From Paracyclopina nana (Eukaryota; Arthropoda; Copepoda; Cyclopoida; Cyclopettidae): 64,000 nucleotides of DNA. The position numbers were made by a program, and so were the translations under genes. Below the pieces are notes generated by a model, which ran no database searches, had not been told where the DNA came from, and was given only the letters and a program-made list of their open reading frames with translations. The stretch lies in assembly GCA_019096065.1 (NCBI GenBank), contig JAGUCH010000006.1, positions 578,001-642,000 of the forward strand, read 5' to 3'. Shown in pieces: positions 34,001 through 40,479 of the stretch (positions within the stretch are counted from its first letter, which is position 1; the number at the start of each line of letters is the position of its first letter).

Positions 34001-36008
34001 GTATGGTCTATCAAAAATTAAAAAAAATTTAATTCAAAAATCAAAAATTTGGCTTTTTTCGTCAAATCAATGACCACAGATTGCTATGAAAATTATTTTG
34101 CTTGTCAGCTCTTTGATTGCAGGAACTTGATTTGGTTGTAGAGAGAGCATGGCACTTTCTTGATGTCAATTCGGGCTAATAATTAGGTAAGTGACGTGGC
34201 AATTGTTACTTACTGGGAACACCTGAGACGAGGCGAAGAGGCCTCAAGACACGAAATGCCCTCAAAGCTTTAACGTCAAAGCCCTCGATTTGCAGGGACG
34301 ACAAAATTGTGCTTACAACGCTGTAAAAAAGGCACATAATTAGTATAAAATAATTCACTAATGGCTCTTTTTCATATCTGAAATTTTGGCAAGGGTAAGC
34401 TAAAGCAAAGGTGAAAATCAGCTGCCTGAGAACGACCCCAGATATAAAATTGAGCTTTCTATAACTAAAGATTGGGAATCTTGAAAAGTTGATAAGGCAA
34501 ATCTTGCTTTGCTTTAACCACCTAAATACTTCAGATATGAGAGTCAGCTACTGAAAATGTAATTACCCGATCATGACGATTGTGAAATCGAGCAAATTCC
34601 AGGCACTCCGAAGGTAGGCTGTCCCATGTTGCCAAAAACCGTAGGCTATGATCTTCATCACGCACTCGGAGGTAAAAATTACTAAAAATATATATTCAAC
34701 TTTTTCCTGAAAAAGAAAAGAGAGAGAAACAATGTAGGAGGAGCCACACAAAACCAGACCGTAATTCCCACAAAACGACTCAAGGACACACTGGGCCTTA
34801 ATCCCCAACAAAAGCTTGTCCTCCGATAAATCAGCAAGAAAAACTTGTGTGAATTTGAGACAGCTCCCAATGAAAAGAAAGCAAATCCCTCAAGTAACTG
34901 CATATCTAATGGGAACTCTCCATTTGCTTTGCAACTGACAGCCAAGAATGTGGTACAGTTTGCCTGAGTGCAATGAAGCATGCGGATACATTTGGACGAA
35001 AATTAACCTGTTGTGACAGGCGGAATTAACATTTCAACGAGTTCACTTTATAGCGCATAACTACAATTCAAGTTAATAAGATTGTCCTGGATTTGTTTTG
35101 GCTGGCCAGCTTTCAAATTGTTGGGGGAAGAAAAGCAAAGATTTCATAAACGTAAATGCACAGATGACGTTTAATTTGGTTTTGCTTTGCGGATTTCTGG
35201 AATATATGAAAGGCCGTTAATCCAGTGTGCCTCGGCCTGCTACAACCACCACTATCTCCATATACATATATATGTAGCGCAGAGTAACAATTTAATGTCA
35301 ACATTACTCGTGCGAGCCTGGCAAAATTTACGACCACTTCACAGTGGGCAATTCCGGCCTTAAACATCTCGCGTACGAATTTATGATAAATGGACAATAA
35401 AGGTTTACATACTGTAACTCTATGATTCGAGCAAAAGTGTAGCTCAGCTCGTAAAAACACAAGCACATCTATGAAATCTTTGCTTATCTCACTGCAACAA
35501 CATAAAAGGTTTCCAATCAAAACAAATCAATGACAATCCGATTCGCTATAATTGTAAGGTTGCGCTCGAGAGCGAGCACGTTGAATCTCCAAATTACAAA
35601 GGAATACTGTTGTTGTTCTTACTAGAATTAGATTCATTTCATTGGTGTCCTCAGCAGGGAATGGCGTGTACACAGCCAGTGCCACACAGTTGCCCATAAT
35701 GGTGAGCAAGATGAGAAACTCAAAAGGTTTCCACTCGACAATCTGTAAGCACTTTTTTCTGATTGGATTCTTCAGGCCGAAGCAGTAAATGGAGCGAGGG
35801 GCCCGATCGGGCGGCGGTTTCGCCCCTATCCGCCTCACTGGCTTCTTATCCATTAGGCTGTTGATGGGCTTCCCATCGGGCCCGAGGGCGAGCTCGTTGG
35901 GGTCGGCTGGGGCGCCCGCGCCCGCCAACCCGCCACCTCCCCCATCGGCGGGCATTGTGTCCCACCCGCTGGTGTCGCTGCTCATCATCATCCTGCTATT
36001 TGTGCTAC
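6634..36008 (-). CDS. Ca-alpha1D: Voltage-gated L-type (Cav1) calcium channel alpha1 subunit
   Basis: Pore-forming subunit that admits calcium on depolarisation in muscle and neurons. Twenty-six exon positions on the minus strand keep phase throughout and, with the candidate first exon at 51673-51820, encode about 2,072 residues, near the usual Cav1 length. Each of four domains has S1-S6: the S4 segments carry periodic Arg/Lys ([62 protein letters not shown]). The pore loops LEGW, TGEDW, FEGW and TGEAW give the EEEE filter of high-voltage calcium channels, excluding a sodium channel. The AID, the IQ motif ([14 protein letters not shown]), IVEWKPFE before IS1 and the distal EQGLGKY region point to Cav1 rather than Cav2. 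Seven positions are duplicated exons (one triplicated), giving 192 possible combinations. The last exons are Gln/Ser/Arg-rich. Confidence 0.95.
7034..7293. repeat. 130-bp tandem duplication in the last Cav1 intron
   Basis: Two adjacent copies with a 130-bp period share cgctcgttcg, ggtggcgctgcag and a long stretch ending in gcttgaattctaattaaa. Each copy contains a CTCF-like ggtggcgctgcag. Confidence 0.9.
7939..8054 (-). CDS. Ca-alpha1D: Cav1 C-terminal exon (GSAESLVGR)
   Basis: Acceptor tttgtag, donor CGG|GTGAGC. Phase 1 in, phase 0 out, matching both neighbours. Encodes a Ser/Gly-rich stretch ending GSAESLVGR, which joins the next exon to give [15 protein letters not shown], the arrangement seen in other Cav1 tails. 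Confidence 0.82.
8371..8577 (-). other. Small membrane-type ORF inside a Cav1 intron
   Basis: A 68-codon frame, or 48 codons from an internal ATG with good context (aaaaaATGG), with two hydrophobic segments ([18 protein letters not shown] and a second near the end). It lies on the same strand as the channel. I do not recognise it and chance is possible. Confidence 0.2.
9470..9699 (-). CDS. Ca-alpha1D: Cav1 C-terminal exon (poly-Gln)
   Basis: Acceptor ctccttaacaag|A, donor GCAG|GTTAGA; phase 2 in, phase 1 out. Encodes [15 protein letters not shown], an Ala/Ser stretch and a five-Gln run. If the donor is not used, translation stops five bases further at TAG, giving an alternative shorter C-terminus. 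Confidence 0.65.
9962..10042 (-). CDS. Ca-alpha1D: Cav1 C-terminal exon (81 bp)
   Basis: Acceptor attttcag|A, donor CCAG|GTAATG, phase 2 to 2. The chosen frame ([20 protein letters not shown]) is the one that keeps phase with both neighbours. All three frames are open, so the translation rests on phase only. Confidence 0.6.
10110..10972. repeat. Degenerate minisatellite in a Cav1 intron
   Basis: About 25 degenerate copies of a roughly 32-base unit, consensus ctttcaatctaatgcagta then tctagtttctgccg. It fills nearly the whole intron between two C-terminal exons. Confidence 0.88.
10978..11485 (-). CDS. Ca-alpha1D: Cav1 IQ-motif exon
   Basis: Acceptor ctttcag|TG, phase 1 in, phase 2 out at GA|GTAAGT. 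Starts [20 protein letters not shown] followed by RRFKKKKE, the IQ helix that binds calmodulin for calcium-dependent inactivation. Then a Pro/Met-rich cytoplasmic stretch. Reading through the donor meets TAA at once. Confidence 0.92.
11486..12705. other. Cav1 intron, no feature except one MITE-like end
   Basis: 1.2 kb of AT-rich intron. A single aaaagcaaagaactgac end (12304-12321) and an A/AAAT-rich tract (12500-12545) are all I can name. Confidence 0.5.
12706..12910 (-). CDS. Ca-alpha1D: Cav1 pre-IQ exon, alternative copy 2
   Basis: 205 bp, phase 0 to 1, acceptor atttcag, donor GGCT|GTAAGT. Encodes [20 protein letters not shown] and ends [10 protein letters not shown]. It is the copy closest to the usual Cav1 sequence of this EF-hand/pre-IQ segment. 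Lies 49 nt downstream of copy 1. Confidence 0.9.
12960..13167 (-). CDS. Ca-alpha1D: Cav1 pre-IQ exon, alternative copy 1
   Basis: 208 bp, phase 0 to 1, acceptor tttttcag, donor TCAG|GTCAGT. Encodes [20 protein letters not shown] and ends [11 protein letters not shown]. Homologous to copy 2 along its full length but more diverged in the second half. Both copies together would break the frame. Confidence 0.9.
13262..13690. repeat. Tandem repeat of about 120 bp in a Cav1 intron
   Basis: Four copies of a unit containing ggtaagtaatccaaggca and then ctttggacgtctataatgct, starting near 13276, 13375, 13502 and 13637. Confidence 0.85.
13838..14317 (-). CDS. Ca-alpha1D: Cav1 exon: domain IV pore, IVS6, EF-hand
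   Basis: 480 bp, phase 0 to 0. Contains the domain IV filter TGEAW, the IVS6 segment [20 protein letters not shown], then [20 protein letters not shown], the EF-hand, and ends CPHRVACK. Confidence 0.95.
14400..14801. mobile_element. MITE with TIR ttagggcg, copy 1
   Basis: About 400 bp, bounded by ttagggcg and cgcccta inverted ends. The whole body recurs in opposite orientation at 22684-23084, also in an intron of this gene. No coding capacity, so a non-autonomous DNA transposon derivative. Confidence 0.85.
14859..15047 (-). CDS. Ca-alpha1D: Cav1 exon: IVS4 to IVS5
   Basis: 189 bp, phase 0 to 0. Encodes the IVS4 sensor [20 protein letters not shown], the linker [18 protein letters not shown] and most of IVS5. 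Confidence 0.95.
15150..15233 (-). CDS. Ca-alpha1D: Cav1 IVS3 exon, alternative copy 2
   Basis: 84 bp, 28 codons, phase 0 to 0, acceptor gtcaccag, donor AAC|GTGAGT. Encodes [18 protein letters not shown] and ends SEFN. Same length as copy 1. Confidence 0.93.
15311..15394 (-). CDS. Ca-alpha1D: Cav1 IVS3 exon, alternative copy 1
   Basis: 84 bp, phase 0 to 0, acceptor tgctag, donor AAC|GTAAGT. Encodes [18 protein letters not shown] and ends AEIN. Vertebrate Cav1.2 has a mutually exclusive pair of 84-bp exons at the same place (exons 31/32). The two copies here are 77 nt apart. Confidence 0.93.
15507..15776 (-). CDS. Ca-alpha1D: Cav1 exon: III-IV linker, IVS1, IVS2
   Basis: 270 bp, phase 0 to 0. 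Encodes [20 protein letters not shown], the short III-IV linker, then IVS1 ([18 protein letters not shown]) and IVS2. Confidence 0.95.
16044..16641 (-). CDS. Ca-alpha1D: Cav1 exon: IIIS4 to IIIS6
   Basis: 598 bp, phase 2 to 0, the largest exon. Contains the IIIS4 sensor, IIIS5, the domain III filter FEGW and IIIS6 ([19 protein letters not shown]), ending [12 protein letters not shown]5 reads [13 protein letters not shown], where vertebrate Cav1.2 has Gln in place of the Val before FMF; that Gln is a dihydropyridine contact. Confidence 0.96.
16921..17118. repeat. Foldback (hairpin) element
   Basis: Long inverted repeat: outer arms gccgcaaaaagcaaa and tttgcttttggcggc, inner arms agctggttggattgaatgtt and aacattcaatccaaccagct, loop about 20 nt near 17020. 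In RNA it would fold into an interrupted stem of about 85 bp. Confidence 0.9.
18525..18560 (-). CDS. Ca-alpha1D: Candidate 36-nt cassette microexon of Cav1 (IIIS3-S4 loop)
   Basis: A pyrimidine-rich acceptor ending ccctttgcttgcag, 36 nt, then GACA|GTAAGT. It sits in a phase-2 intron, is divisible by three and has no stop in frame, adding [12 protein letters not shown] between IIIS3 and IIIS4. No homology support. Confidence 0.4.
19355..19521 (-). CDS. Ca-alpha1D: Cav1 exon: IIIS2-IIIS3
   Basis: 167 bp, phase 0 to 2, acceptor acttgcag, donor TTTAG|GTAAGT. Encodes [20 protein letters not shown] and then [16 protein letters not shown]. Confidence 0.94.
19873..19992. repeat. Near-perfect hairpin core
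   Basis: Arms 19887-19926 and 19940-19979 pair with only a few mismatches around a 13-nt loop (tgaggttgcgatg), and outer bases extend the stem to 19873/19992. Confidence 0.9.
20198..20590. mobile_element. Nested MITE, TIR gtctgaccgttcaaaattgg
   Basis: Inverted ends (gtctgaccgttcaaaattgg on the left, its complement on the right), about 390 bp, no coding capacity. Flanking TA on both sides fits a Tc1/mariner-type target duplication. It splits the right arm of the outer foldback, so it inserted later. Confidence 0.8.
21376..21505 (-). CDS. Ca-alpha1D: Cav1 exon: IIIS1
   Basis: 130 bp, phase 2 to 0. Encodes [20 protein letters not shown] and then [13 protein letters not shown], the IIIS1 segment with the conserved AAEDP. 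Confidence 0.94.
22150..22285 (-). CDS. Ca-alpha1D: Cav1 II-III linker exon, alternative copy 2
   Basis: 136 bp, phase 1 to 2, acceptor cccttttgcag, donor AACTC|GTAAAA. Acidic ([16 protein letters not shown]), ending [15 protein letters not shown], which parallels the [15 protein letters not shown] end of copy 1. Fits the flanking exons in phase. Confidence 0.75.
22336..22516 (-). CDS. Ca-alpha1D: Cav1 II-III linker exon, alternative copy 1
   Basis: 181 bp, phase 1 to 2, acceptor tcacaaag, donor AATAG|GTATGA. Ends [16 protein letters not shown] before IIIS1, matching the usual Cav1 'P-E-S-F-F-I-F' end of the linker. Separated from copy 2 by 50 nt. Splicing copy 1 to copy 2 would give an early stop, whereas retaining the 50 nt leaves an open frame into copy 2. 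Confidence 0.88.
22684..23084. mobile_element. MITE with TIR ttagggcg, copy 2 (inverted relative to copy 1)
   Basis: Full-length counterpart of 14400-14801 in opposite orientation, about 90% alike by eye. Confidence 0.85.
23168..23270 (-). CDS. Ca-alpha1D: Cav1 exon: II-III linker, middle
   Basis: 103 bp, phase 0 to 1, acceptor attttcag, donor GAAG|GTGCAA (weak). Encodes [20 protein letters not shown] and [12 protein letters not shown]. The preceding intron is only 59 nt. Confidence 0.82.
23330..23557 (-). CDS. Ca-alpha1D: Cav1 exon: domain II pore and IIS6
   Basis: 228 bp, phase 0 to 0. Encodes the domain II filter [14 protein letters not shown] and IIS6 ([20 protein letters not shown]), then an acidic Gly/Glu-rich linker start. 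Confidence 0.95.
23558..25053. other. Cav1 intron, nothing recognised
   Basis: 1.5 kb of AT-rich intron without repeats or coding signal that I can name. Confidence 0.5.
25054..25264 (-). CDS. Ca-alpha1D: Cav1 IIS4-S5/IIS5 exon, alternative copy 3
   Basis: 211 bp, phase 2 to 0, acceptor gatttcag, donor TTCCAG|GTAATA. Encodes [23 protein letters not shown]5 ([20 protein letters not shown]) and a turret ending LLTVFQ. By memory of the family this copy is closest to the common sequence. Confidence 0.93.
25985..26300. repeat. 20-bp minisatellite between alternative IIS5 exons
   Basis: About 15 tandem copies of agctatgcaaagctgaatac; the central five are nearly identical and the ends degenerate. 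Confidence 0.92.
26543..26768 (-). CDS. Ca-alpha1D: Cav1 IIS4-S5/IIS5 exon, alternative copy 2
   Basis: 226 bp, phase 2 to 0, acceptor ctttttag, donor TTCCAG|GTACAC running into a (TG)n tract. Encodes [20 protein letters not shown] and IIS5 ([20 protein letters not shown]). The extracellular turret is five residues longer than in copy 3 and more basic (PMRKSKDN). Confidence 0.93.
26769..27850. other. Cav1 intron between alternative IIS5 copies
   Basis: 1.1 kb without coding signal. An (AT)n run near 27668-27690 and a short (gta)n run near 27784-27800 are the only simple repeats. Confidence 0.5.
27851..28052 (-). CDS. Ca-alpha1D: Cav1 IIS4-S5/IIS5 exon, alternative copy 1
   Basis: 202 bp, phase 2 to 0, acceptor atttcag, donor TTCCAG|GTACAT. 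Encodes [23 protein letters not shown]5 ([20 protein letters not shown]) and the shortest turret. Its S4-S5 linker differs most from the other copies. Confidence 0.93.
28255..28406 (-). CDS. Ca-alpha1D: Cav1 exon: IIS3-IIS4
   Basis: 152 bp, phase 0 to 2. Encodes [18 protein letters not shown] and the IIS4 sensor [15 protein letters not shown]. The split Arg codon is completed by any of the three downstream copies. Confidence 0.95.
28407..29208. other. Cav1 intron, nothing recognised
   Basis: 0.8 kb AT-rich intron; I see no exon copies or repeats. Confidence 0.5.
29209..29537 (-). CDS. Ca-alpha1D: Cav1 exon: end of I-II linker, IIS1, IIS2
   Basis: 329 bp, phase 1 to 0. Encodes [23 protein letters not shown]1 ([18 protein letters not shown]) and IIS2. 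A second acceptor 12 nt inside (ttacag, exon from 29525) is in frame and would drop four residues (VSIT). Confidence 0.94.
29538..30200. other. Cav1 intron with a short MITE-like element
   Basis: 0.66 kb. Contains the TIR element at 30024-30111 and no further coding signal. Confidence 0.5.
30024..30111. repeat. Short TIR element
   Basis: 88 bp with ends caaagcaaagaactgac and gacagttctttgctttt; same family as 1745-1888. Confidence 0.6.
30201..30544 (-). CDS. Ca-alpha1D: Cav1 I-II linker exon with canonical AID, alternative copy 2
   Basis: 344 bp, phase 2 to 1, acceptor ttttttgcag, donor TTAG|GTACCC. After [16 protein letters not shown] comes [20 protein letters not shown], a full match to the AID that grips the beta subunit (Gln-Gln-Glu, Gly-Tyr, Trp-Ile, Glu). 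Then Gly/Asn-rich and Gln-rich stretches absent from copy 1. Confidence 0.93.
30917..31158 (-). CDS. Ca-alpha1D: Cav1 I-II linker exon with variant AID, alternative copy 1
   Basis: 242 bp, phase 2 to 1, acceptor ttatctag, donor GAAG|GTAATT. Encodes [16 protein letters not shown] and the [23 protein letters not shown], where the usual Trp-Ile is Trp-Leu and the final Glu is Asp. Homologous to copy 2 also at its end ([14 protein letters not shown] against [14 protein letters not shown]). Confidence 0.92.
31625..31728 (-). CDS. Ca-alpha1D: Cav1 IS6 exon, alternative copy 2
   Basis: 104 bp, phase 0 to 2, donor AGCGG|GTGAGT. Encodes [18 protein letters not shown] and IS6 ending [10 protein letters not shown]. 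Begins like vertebrate Cav1.2 exon 8 (QDAMG). Confidence 0.94.
31928..32031 (-). CDS. Ca-alpha1D: Cav1 IS6 exon, alternative copy 1
   Basis: 104 bp, phase 0 to 2, donor TGTGG|GTAAGT. Encodes [18 protein letters not shown] and IS6 ending [10 protein letters not shown]. Begins like vertebrate Cav1.2 exon 8a (VNDAVG, WPW). A 199-nt intron separates it from copy 2. Confidence 0.94.
32428..32621 (-). CDS. Ca-alpha1D: Cav1 exon: domain I pore loop
   Basis: 194 bp, phase 1 to 0. Encodes the cysteine-bearing extracellular loop and [14 protein letters not shown] followed by the filter [11 protein letters not shown]. Confidence 0.95.
32622..33533. other. Cav1 intron, nothing recognised
   Basis: 0.9 kb between the domain I pore exon and the IS5 pair; no repeat or exon copy seen. 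Confidence 0.5.
33534..33686 (-). CDS. Ca-alpha1D: Cav1 IS5 exon, alternative copy 2
   Basis: 153 bp, phase 1 to 1, acceptor tatttccag, donor ACTG|GTACGT. Encodes [20 protein letters not shown] and [18 protein letters not shown]. Many synonymous differences from copy 1 but few amino-acid changes, so both are under selection. Confidence 0.93.
33687..33707 (-). other. 21-nt spacer between the two IS5 exons
   Basis: gtacatcttctgtatttcca plus final g: it has a donor at one end and an acceptor at the other but is too short to be removed by any known spliceosome. It is divisible by three and open in frame. Confidence 0.9.
33708..33860 (-). CDS. Ca-alpha1D: Cav1 IS5 exon, alternative copy 1
   Basis: 153 bp, phase 1 to 1, acceptor cattctag, donor ACAG|GTACAT. 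Encodes [20 protein letters not shown] and [18 protein letters not shown]. Confidence 0.93.
33902..34125. repeat. Short TIR element
   Basis: About 224 bp with ends cctgaaagcaaagagctga and gtcagctctttgattgcagg; largest visible member of the family at 1745-1888. Confidence 0.5.
34214..34320 (-). CDS. Ca-alpha1D: Cav1 exon: IS4
   Basis: 107 bp, phase 2 to 1. Encodes the IS4 sensor [20 protein letters not shown]. Confidence 0.95.
34567..34706 (-). CDS. Ca-alpha1D: Cav1 exon: IS2-IS3
   Basis: 140 bp, phase 0 to 2. Encodes [20 protein letters not shown] and [14 protein letters not shown]. Confidence 0.95.
34707..35622. other. Cav1 intron, nothing recognised
   Basis: 0.9 kb; a 135-codon open frame on minus (35113-35520) has no domain and no splice context and is taken as chance. 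Confidence 0.5.
35623..36008 (-). CDS. Ca-alpha1D: Cav1 exon: N-terminus and IS1
   Basis: 386 bp. Open from its acceptor (acgcttgcag), phase 1 in, phase 0 out. Contains [14 protein letters not shown], a Gly/Ala/Pro-rich stretch, [27 protein letters not shown] and IS1. The MMM triplet could be the translation start if the upstream exon is untranslated; otherwise the exon at 51673-51820 supplies the start in phase. Confidence 0.93.
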
Positions 36009-39000
36009 CTGCAAGCGTAAAAAATCGAGAATAAGAAGCGTTTCGCACTTTTGTAAAAAATTGGCATTCAGTGGCGGAAAATTCATGTTGGCATTCAACC
36101 TCGCAGCTTCTTCATCAAATCAAACTCAGAGGGCTCGAGATGCATCAACTGCCGACGCATGTAAGCAGACGTTAGATAGCTGGCAACTTGAAATCTTTCG
36201 ACTCGCTTAGTGCTGTCGCAGCTGCCCCACCAGATACACTTCTATGGACATAGTAATTCAGTTTGCCGAAAGATAAATCTCACTTTGAGTAGTAGCAGAG
36301 GAAGGAAAAGAAAAAGCCTGGCCATGCCAGGCCTTCCCAGCGTGTGCTACCAGAGACATCATTGGAAAGCCCAAATTGGCTTCATAGCATATCGAGAACA
36401 ACAAGAGCCATGCTTCTTCAAACTGCCGTCAATGTTGAGCAGTAACTCCTAATGAGCCCCTGCAAGTTTGGTTTGATGAAAAAGCTGCAAGGTTGAATGT
36501 CAACATGAGTTTGCCTTGACTGAACGTCAATTTTTCCCAACTAGTTTTCGACGAAGAGAAACATCGAACTTTTTCCCCTCTCTTCACTGAGATTACACAA
36601 AATATGCTGAAGCAGTCAGCCTCGGTTGAAACCAGTATTTTCCAAAAACGTATATAATCAAGACAATTCGCCAGAAGAATGTTGACACGATTCTCATTCA
36701 GATTGACAAAAAGAGCAACTTTTTGAAATTCTCTCAACTTTTCTTCAGTGCACATTCAATCAGCAGTAATCACAGAAGACCTTTACAGCTGTCATGAAAA
36801 TGCCGGCTCATTTGGCGAGAAAAATAAATGAAAATACAAGGCCATATGGAGAGTATAAACTAGTATCGAAAGCCGATAGATCCTACCAAGAATTCAATGT
36901 CCATGCATGATTTACAGTATGGCCAGCCACTTTTTACCTCCTTTGAGAAAGCACAGCTGACCTTTAGCAATGGACACCTTGTACTAAATGTCTCAGTTTT
37001 TCTCTGAATTCAGCAGATGTTGCCGCAGCAGAAGCAGAAGAAGAAGAAGCAGCTAAAAACGACTTTTGCTGGCCAAGCACAAATTGCACAATGGGAAGAT
37101 AAAGCCAGTGAAAGTTACCTTGCTTCACTTTGCTTCAGTGACTTGAGTGAGCGAGGCTATGCGAACAGGCCATAATGGCTATATAATGATTGTGTGGACA
37201 TCATTAGGGTGGCAAAATGATGGGGTTTTGGGGGCTTGTGCTCCCCGCTGTGCTCCAGTAGGAGCAACGCAAGCCTGTCCTTCTTCTGCACTTGAGAAGA
37301 AAAATCTGGGACACAACTCGCGCGAGTAGTGAGACAGAATTAGAAAGTTCATTTTTACCACTGCTTTCGAAGCTTTGCATAAGCAGAGAAAACCGAATTC
37401 CTAACTCAAGTGAAGCAAGGTCAATCAAAATTCAGGCACTGAAATTGTTTTCTCAAAAGCTAAGAGAAAATTGGTAACTTTCACTATCAAAAAAAGGCTG
37501 ACTCGGAAAAAATGCCACAAAATTGTGCTTGGGGTTCTAACTATATTTTTTATGCTATTTTTCGGAATAGCTGAGCAAAGAAACAATCCACAATTGCAAA
37601 GGATTAAAAAAGGCTGATTTTTTATGGATCAGACTCTAGGCAGCCCACTGTGTTGGCAAGGCTCATTTTTTGCCAAAACCTGGAAGCTGACTGAGGACCC
37701 TTCTCAAAATTACAACTATTGCAGCAACGATGATGTTTTTCGAAGCAAAAAATGACACACACATCTAAGGATAATGGAAAGCTAAAAATTGCAGCAGCTA
37801 GCTAGAATTAATAGCCTCACTTGAGAGACCGACAAAAATAGACGGTATAAGATATAATGATCATTATTTGGCGGAAAAAGTAGCAGATAGAAAATTTCCG
37901 CCATATTTGCTGAGGCACTCAGGAAACATTAGCAGTAAAAAAGAGCTCAGATTTCACTTACATAGAAGTAGTAGCCAATTGGGGAACAAAAGGATTCTAT
38001 ATTAAAAAGAAAGGCCAAAAAGAAAGTCAGCGAGAGAGCCTTACCCCCCTCAAAAAAAGGTCAAAAATGGCATCAAAAGTTACAAGGAAGGTCCACAAAA
38101 AACCTAGCAGCTATGTGGTCAAATTGATAAATTGGACATAAATAAGCCTTCAAAGGCCAAAAAGGCTTTAAAAATGGCTTTTTATAGTACTTAATTTTAA
38201 GTGTCACTCATTATAATGAGATCCTTCCAAAAGGCTGAAAAAGGCCAGAAAATATTTTTTTCATAACTCTAACCACAAAGTGCTATTATAGCATCCAAAT
38301 AGAAAATGAAGGAGGCTGCTGCCATTCCACTGCGTGGCATGAAGGCCAATCCAAGGCCAAGACATAGATGCTAAGCCATCTCATAACATTAGGGACACTG
38401 CTGCACGTAGCAAGAAGAAGGAAAAATTGTATTTTCTGGTGGCCACACTGGGCCTCAAAGGCTTCATATTATACACTTCTATTGTCCTCTCAAGCCTTTT
38501 CTACGACTTTTCTCCCACTGTGAGCAGTTTTTGAAGAGACCTTTTGTGCACAGAGCTTTCTTGCTTTTGCAAAAGCAGTAAAGTGAAAAGGAGCGCATGA
38601 GCTGAGAAGACCAATTTAAAAAAGGCCATGAAATTGCCTGCACCTGATGAATTCATGTATAGAGCTAATAAACCCAGTATATGTCAGTGTAATTGCTACT
38701 TTTTCTGTACTGCTTTAGCTTTTAGTGCTACAACTCTTCTGCAGTTGGCTCAAAAGCTTGTATACAAAGGAAATTGCTCTGAGACGAGCAAAGTTTCCTA
38801 TAATACATTCGGGATCATGTTGCTACTAACGAAGGAATGTGGATGGTGCGTTGCAAAAAAATTAAGGCCGAAAAAGATTCCTTGACTGCAGAGGACATTT
38901 TCAGGCAAACAATGAGAAAAATGGGACAGCCTAGCCCACTACAGAAAATGAGTCATTTCATAATTGAATTATTAATAATAATAGTTGCTTAAAATCATTC

Positions 39001-39067
39001 CCGGAATGTCAGCATGCTTTCTGTAACAATAAGCATGACTCAGCACAATTTTCATGCATGAAGCGTT

Positions 39068-39084
39068 CAGCGCCATCTAGTGTC
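39068..39084 (-). promoter_or_regulatory. CTCF-like motif (minus orientation)
   Basis: Reverse strand reads gacactagatggcgctg, close to the CTCF core ccactagatggcgc. Confidence 0.4.
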
Positions 39085-40479
39085 AGAAGTGAAACGTTTT
39101 CCGCACCAATCTTTGTTTACATTATTTGCTAGTAGGCTGAATGTTTACACGTGATGCAATTCAGCTGCACAGATCGATCAAGAAAAAGTAAGGCCAAATT
39201 GTCATTGCTTCAAAAGGCCAAGAAGTTCTAGCGGGCCACAATAGAGTCCAGTATATTATTCAGTTGGCATCCATTTCTACCTCTGTTATTATTATTATTA
39301 TTATTTTGTGTCGTCAAAAGAATACATCAAAGCTTGGCCACATCAGGTGCAGCATAAAACAGCCAAATAAATACTAGTGAAAAAAACAACGAGTTCGAGT
39401 GGGCTAAAAAAACTGCTGGTCTCAATTCCGATCGATCAAAACTTCAAAAGAAACTGCTTTGAATGATTTCGAGCACCAAACTTTTCCCCTTTTTTTGTCA
39501 ATGCTGAAAATATTTTTGTGCGATGTTGATGATGATAAAACTCCCAGGTGAATCTTCTTTGTGTTTGCTTTGGAAAGACCAATAAAAAGAAAGGATTCAG
39601 TCAATATTTAAAATGAAAAAATTGTCGTAGATGTACCGAAGCAAAAAAAAAAAAAATACTCATCAACGAAAGCAATAAGATAACAAGCACAATGAGCCTA
39701 ACAACTGATTAGCTTATTATCGACAACAATGGGATAAAAGTAGCCAAACAACCAGACAAAGTGCCAAAAAAAAAAACCAGCCAATTAGTCTAGCTAGTCA
39801 ATATGATCATTCCTTGCTCGAAAATAGCAAAAAAATTGAAGCAACCAGACAAAGTGCGAAAAAACTGTAAACCACTATAATTATGCTAGCATTGCTATGA
39901 GCTAACTACTCAATTAGGATAAATATGAATAATTTACCAAAATGAGCTTAATAGCAGGTAAGAAGAAAAGCATTCAGCATTGGCTCAAAAGGTGGCAATT
40001 AAAGCGGCATAACATTCTTTTCTGCCTAAAAAATGAATAATGATCAAACAAGGTAAAAAAGGGGGGAGGAATTCAGCTAATTAGGCCGAGCACTAATCAA
40101 CAGGGCAAAAGTCAGGACGAGTCCACTACGAGCAAAGAGAAAGGGCAAGAGTCCTGTAATGTCAGGTAACAACCGTCGAAGTAAAAGTGAAAGGCGGAGT
40201 AAAAGCAACACGTGCGCTCATTTCTTTGGCCACTGAGTGCTGCTGCTGCTACTGCAATATTATCTGGATTGCAAAGAATGACTTGGCAGCAAAGAGCACG
40301 GCATGGGAACTTTCTAAGCAGAAATTCCAAAATATCCCTGTTTCACCACCACGCACAGCGCGCGCGCCAAATGCCCAAACACTAAGCTTACTCATTTCGC
40401 ACATAACTTAATTCATAAAATGCATAATTTACATCATCAGCCTACTAAAAAGTAATTAGGGAGTTGATTTTTCAACTGA

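Noticed and set aside
6634-36008. Voltage-gated sodium channel (para) as identity of the minus gene
   Set aside because: The pore loops give EEEE rather than DEKA and there is no IFM-type III-IV inactivation motif; the AID and IQ segments are calcium-channel features.
6634-36008. Cav2 (cacophony) as identity
   Set aside because: N-terminal and distal C-terminal motifs ([15 protein letters not shown]) and the short II-III linker fit Cav1.
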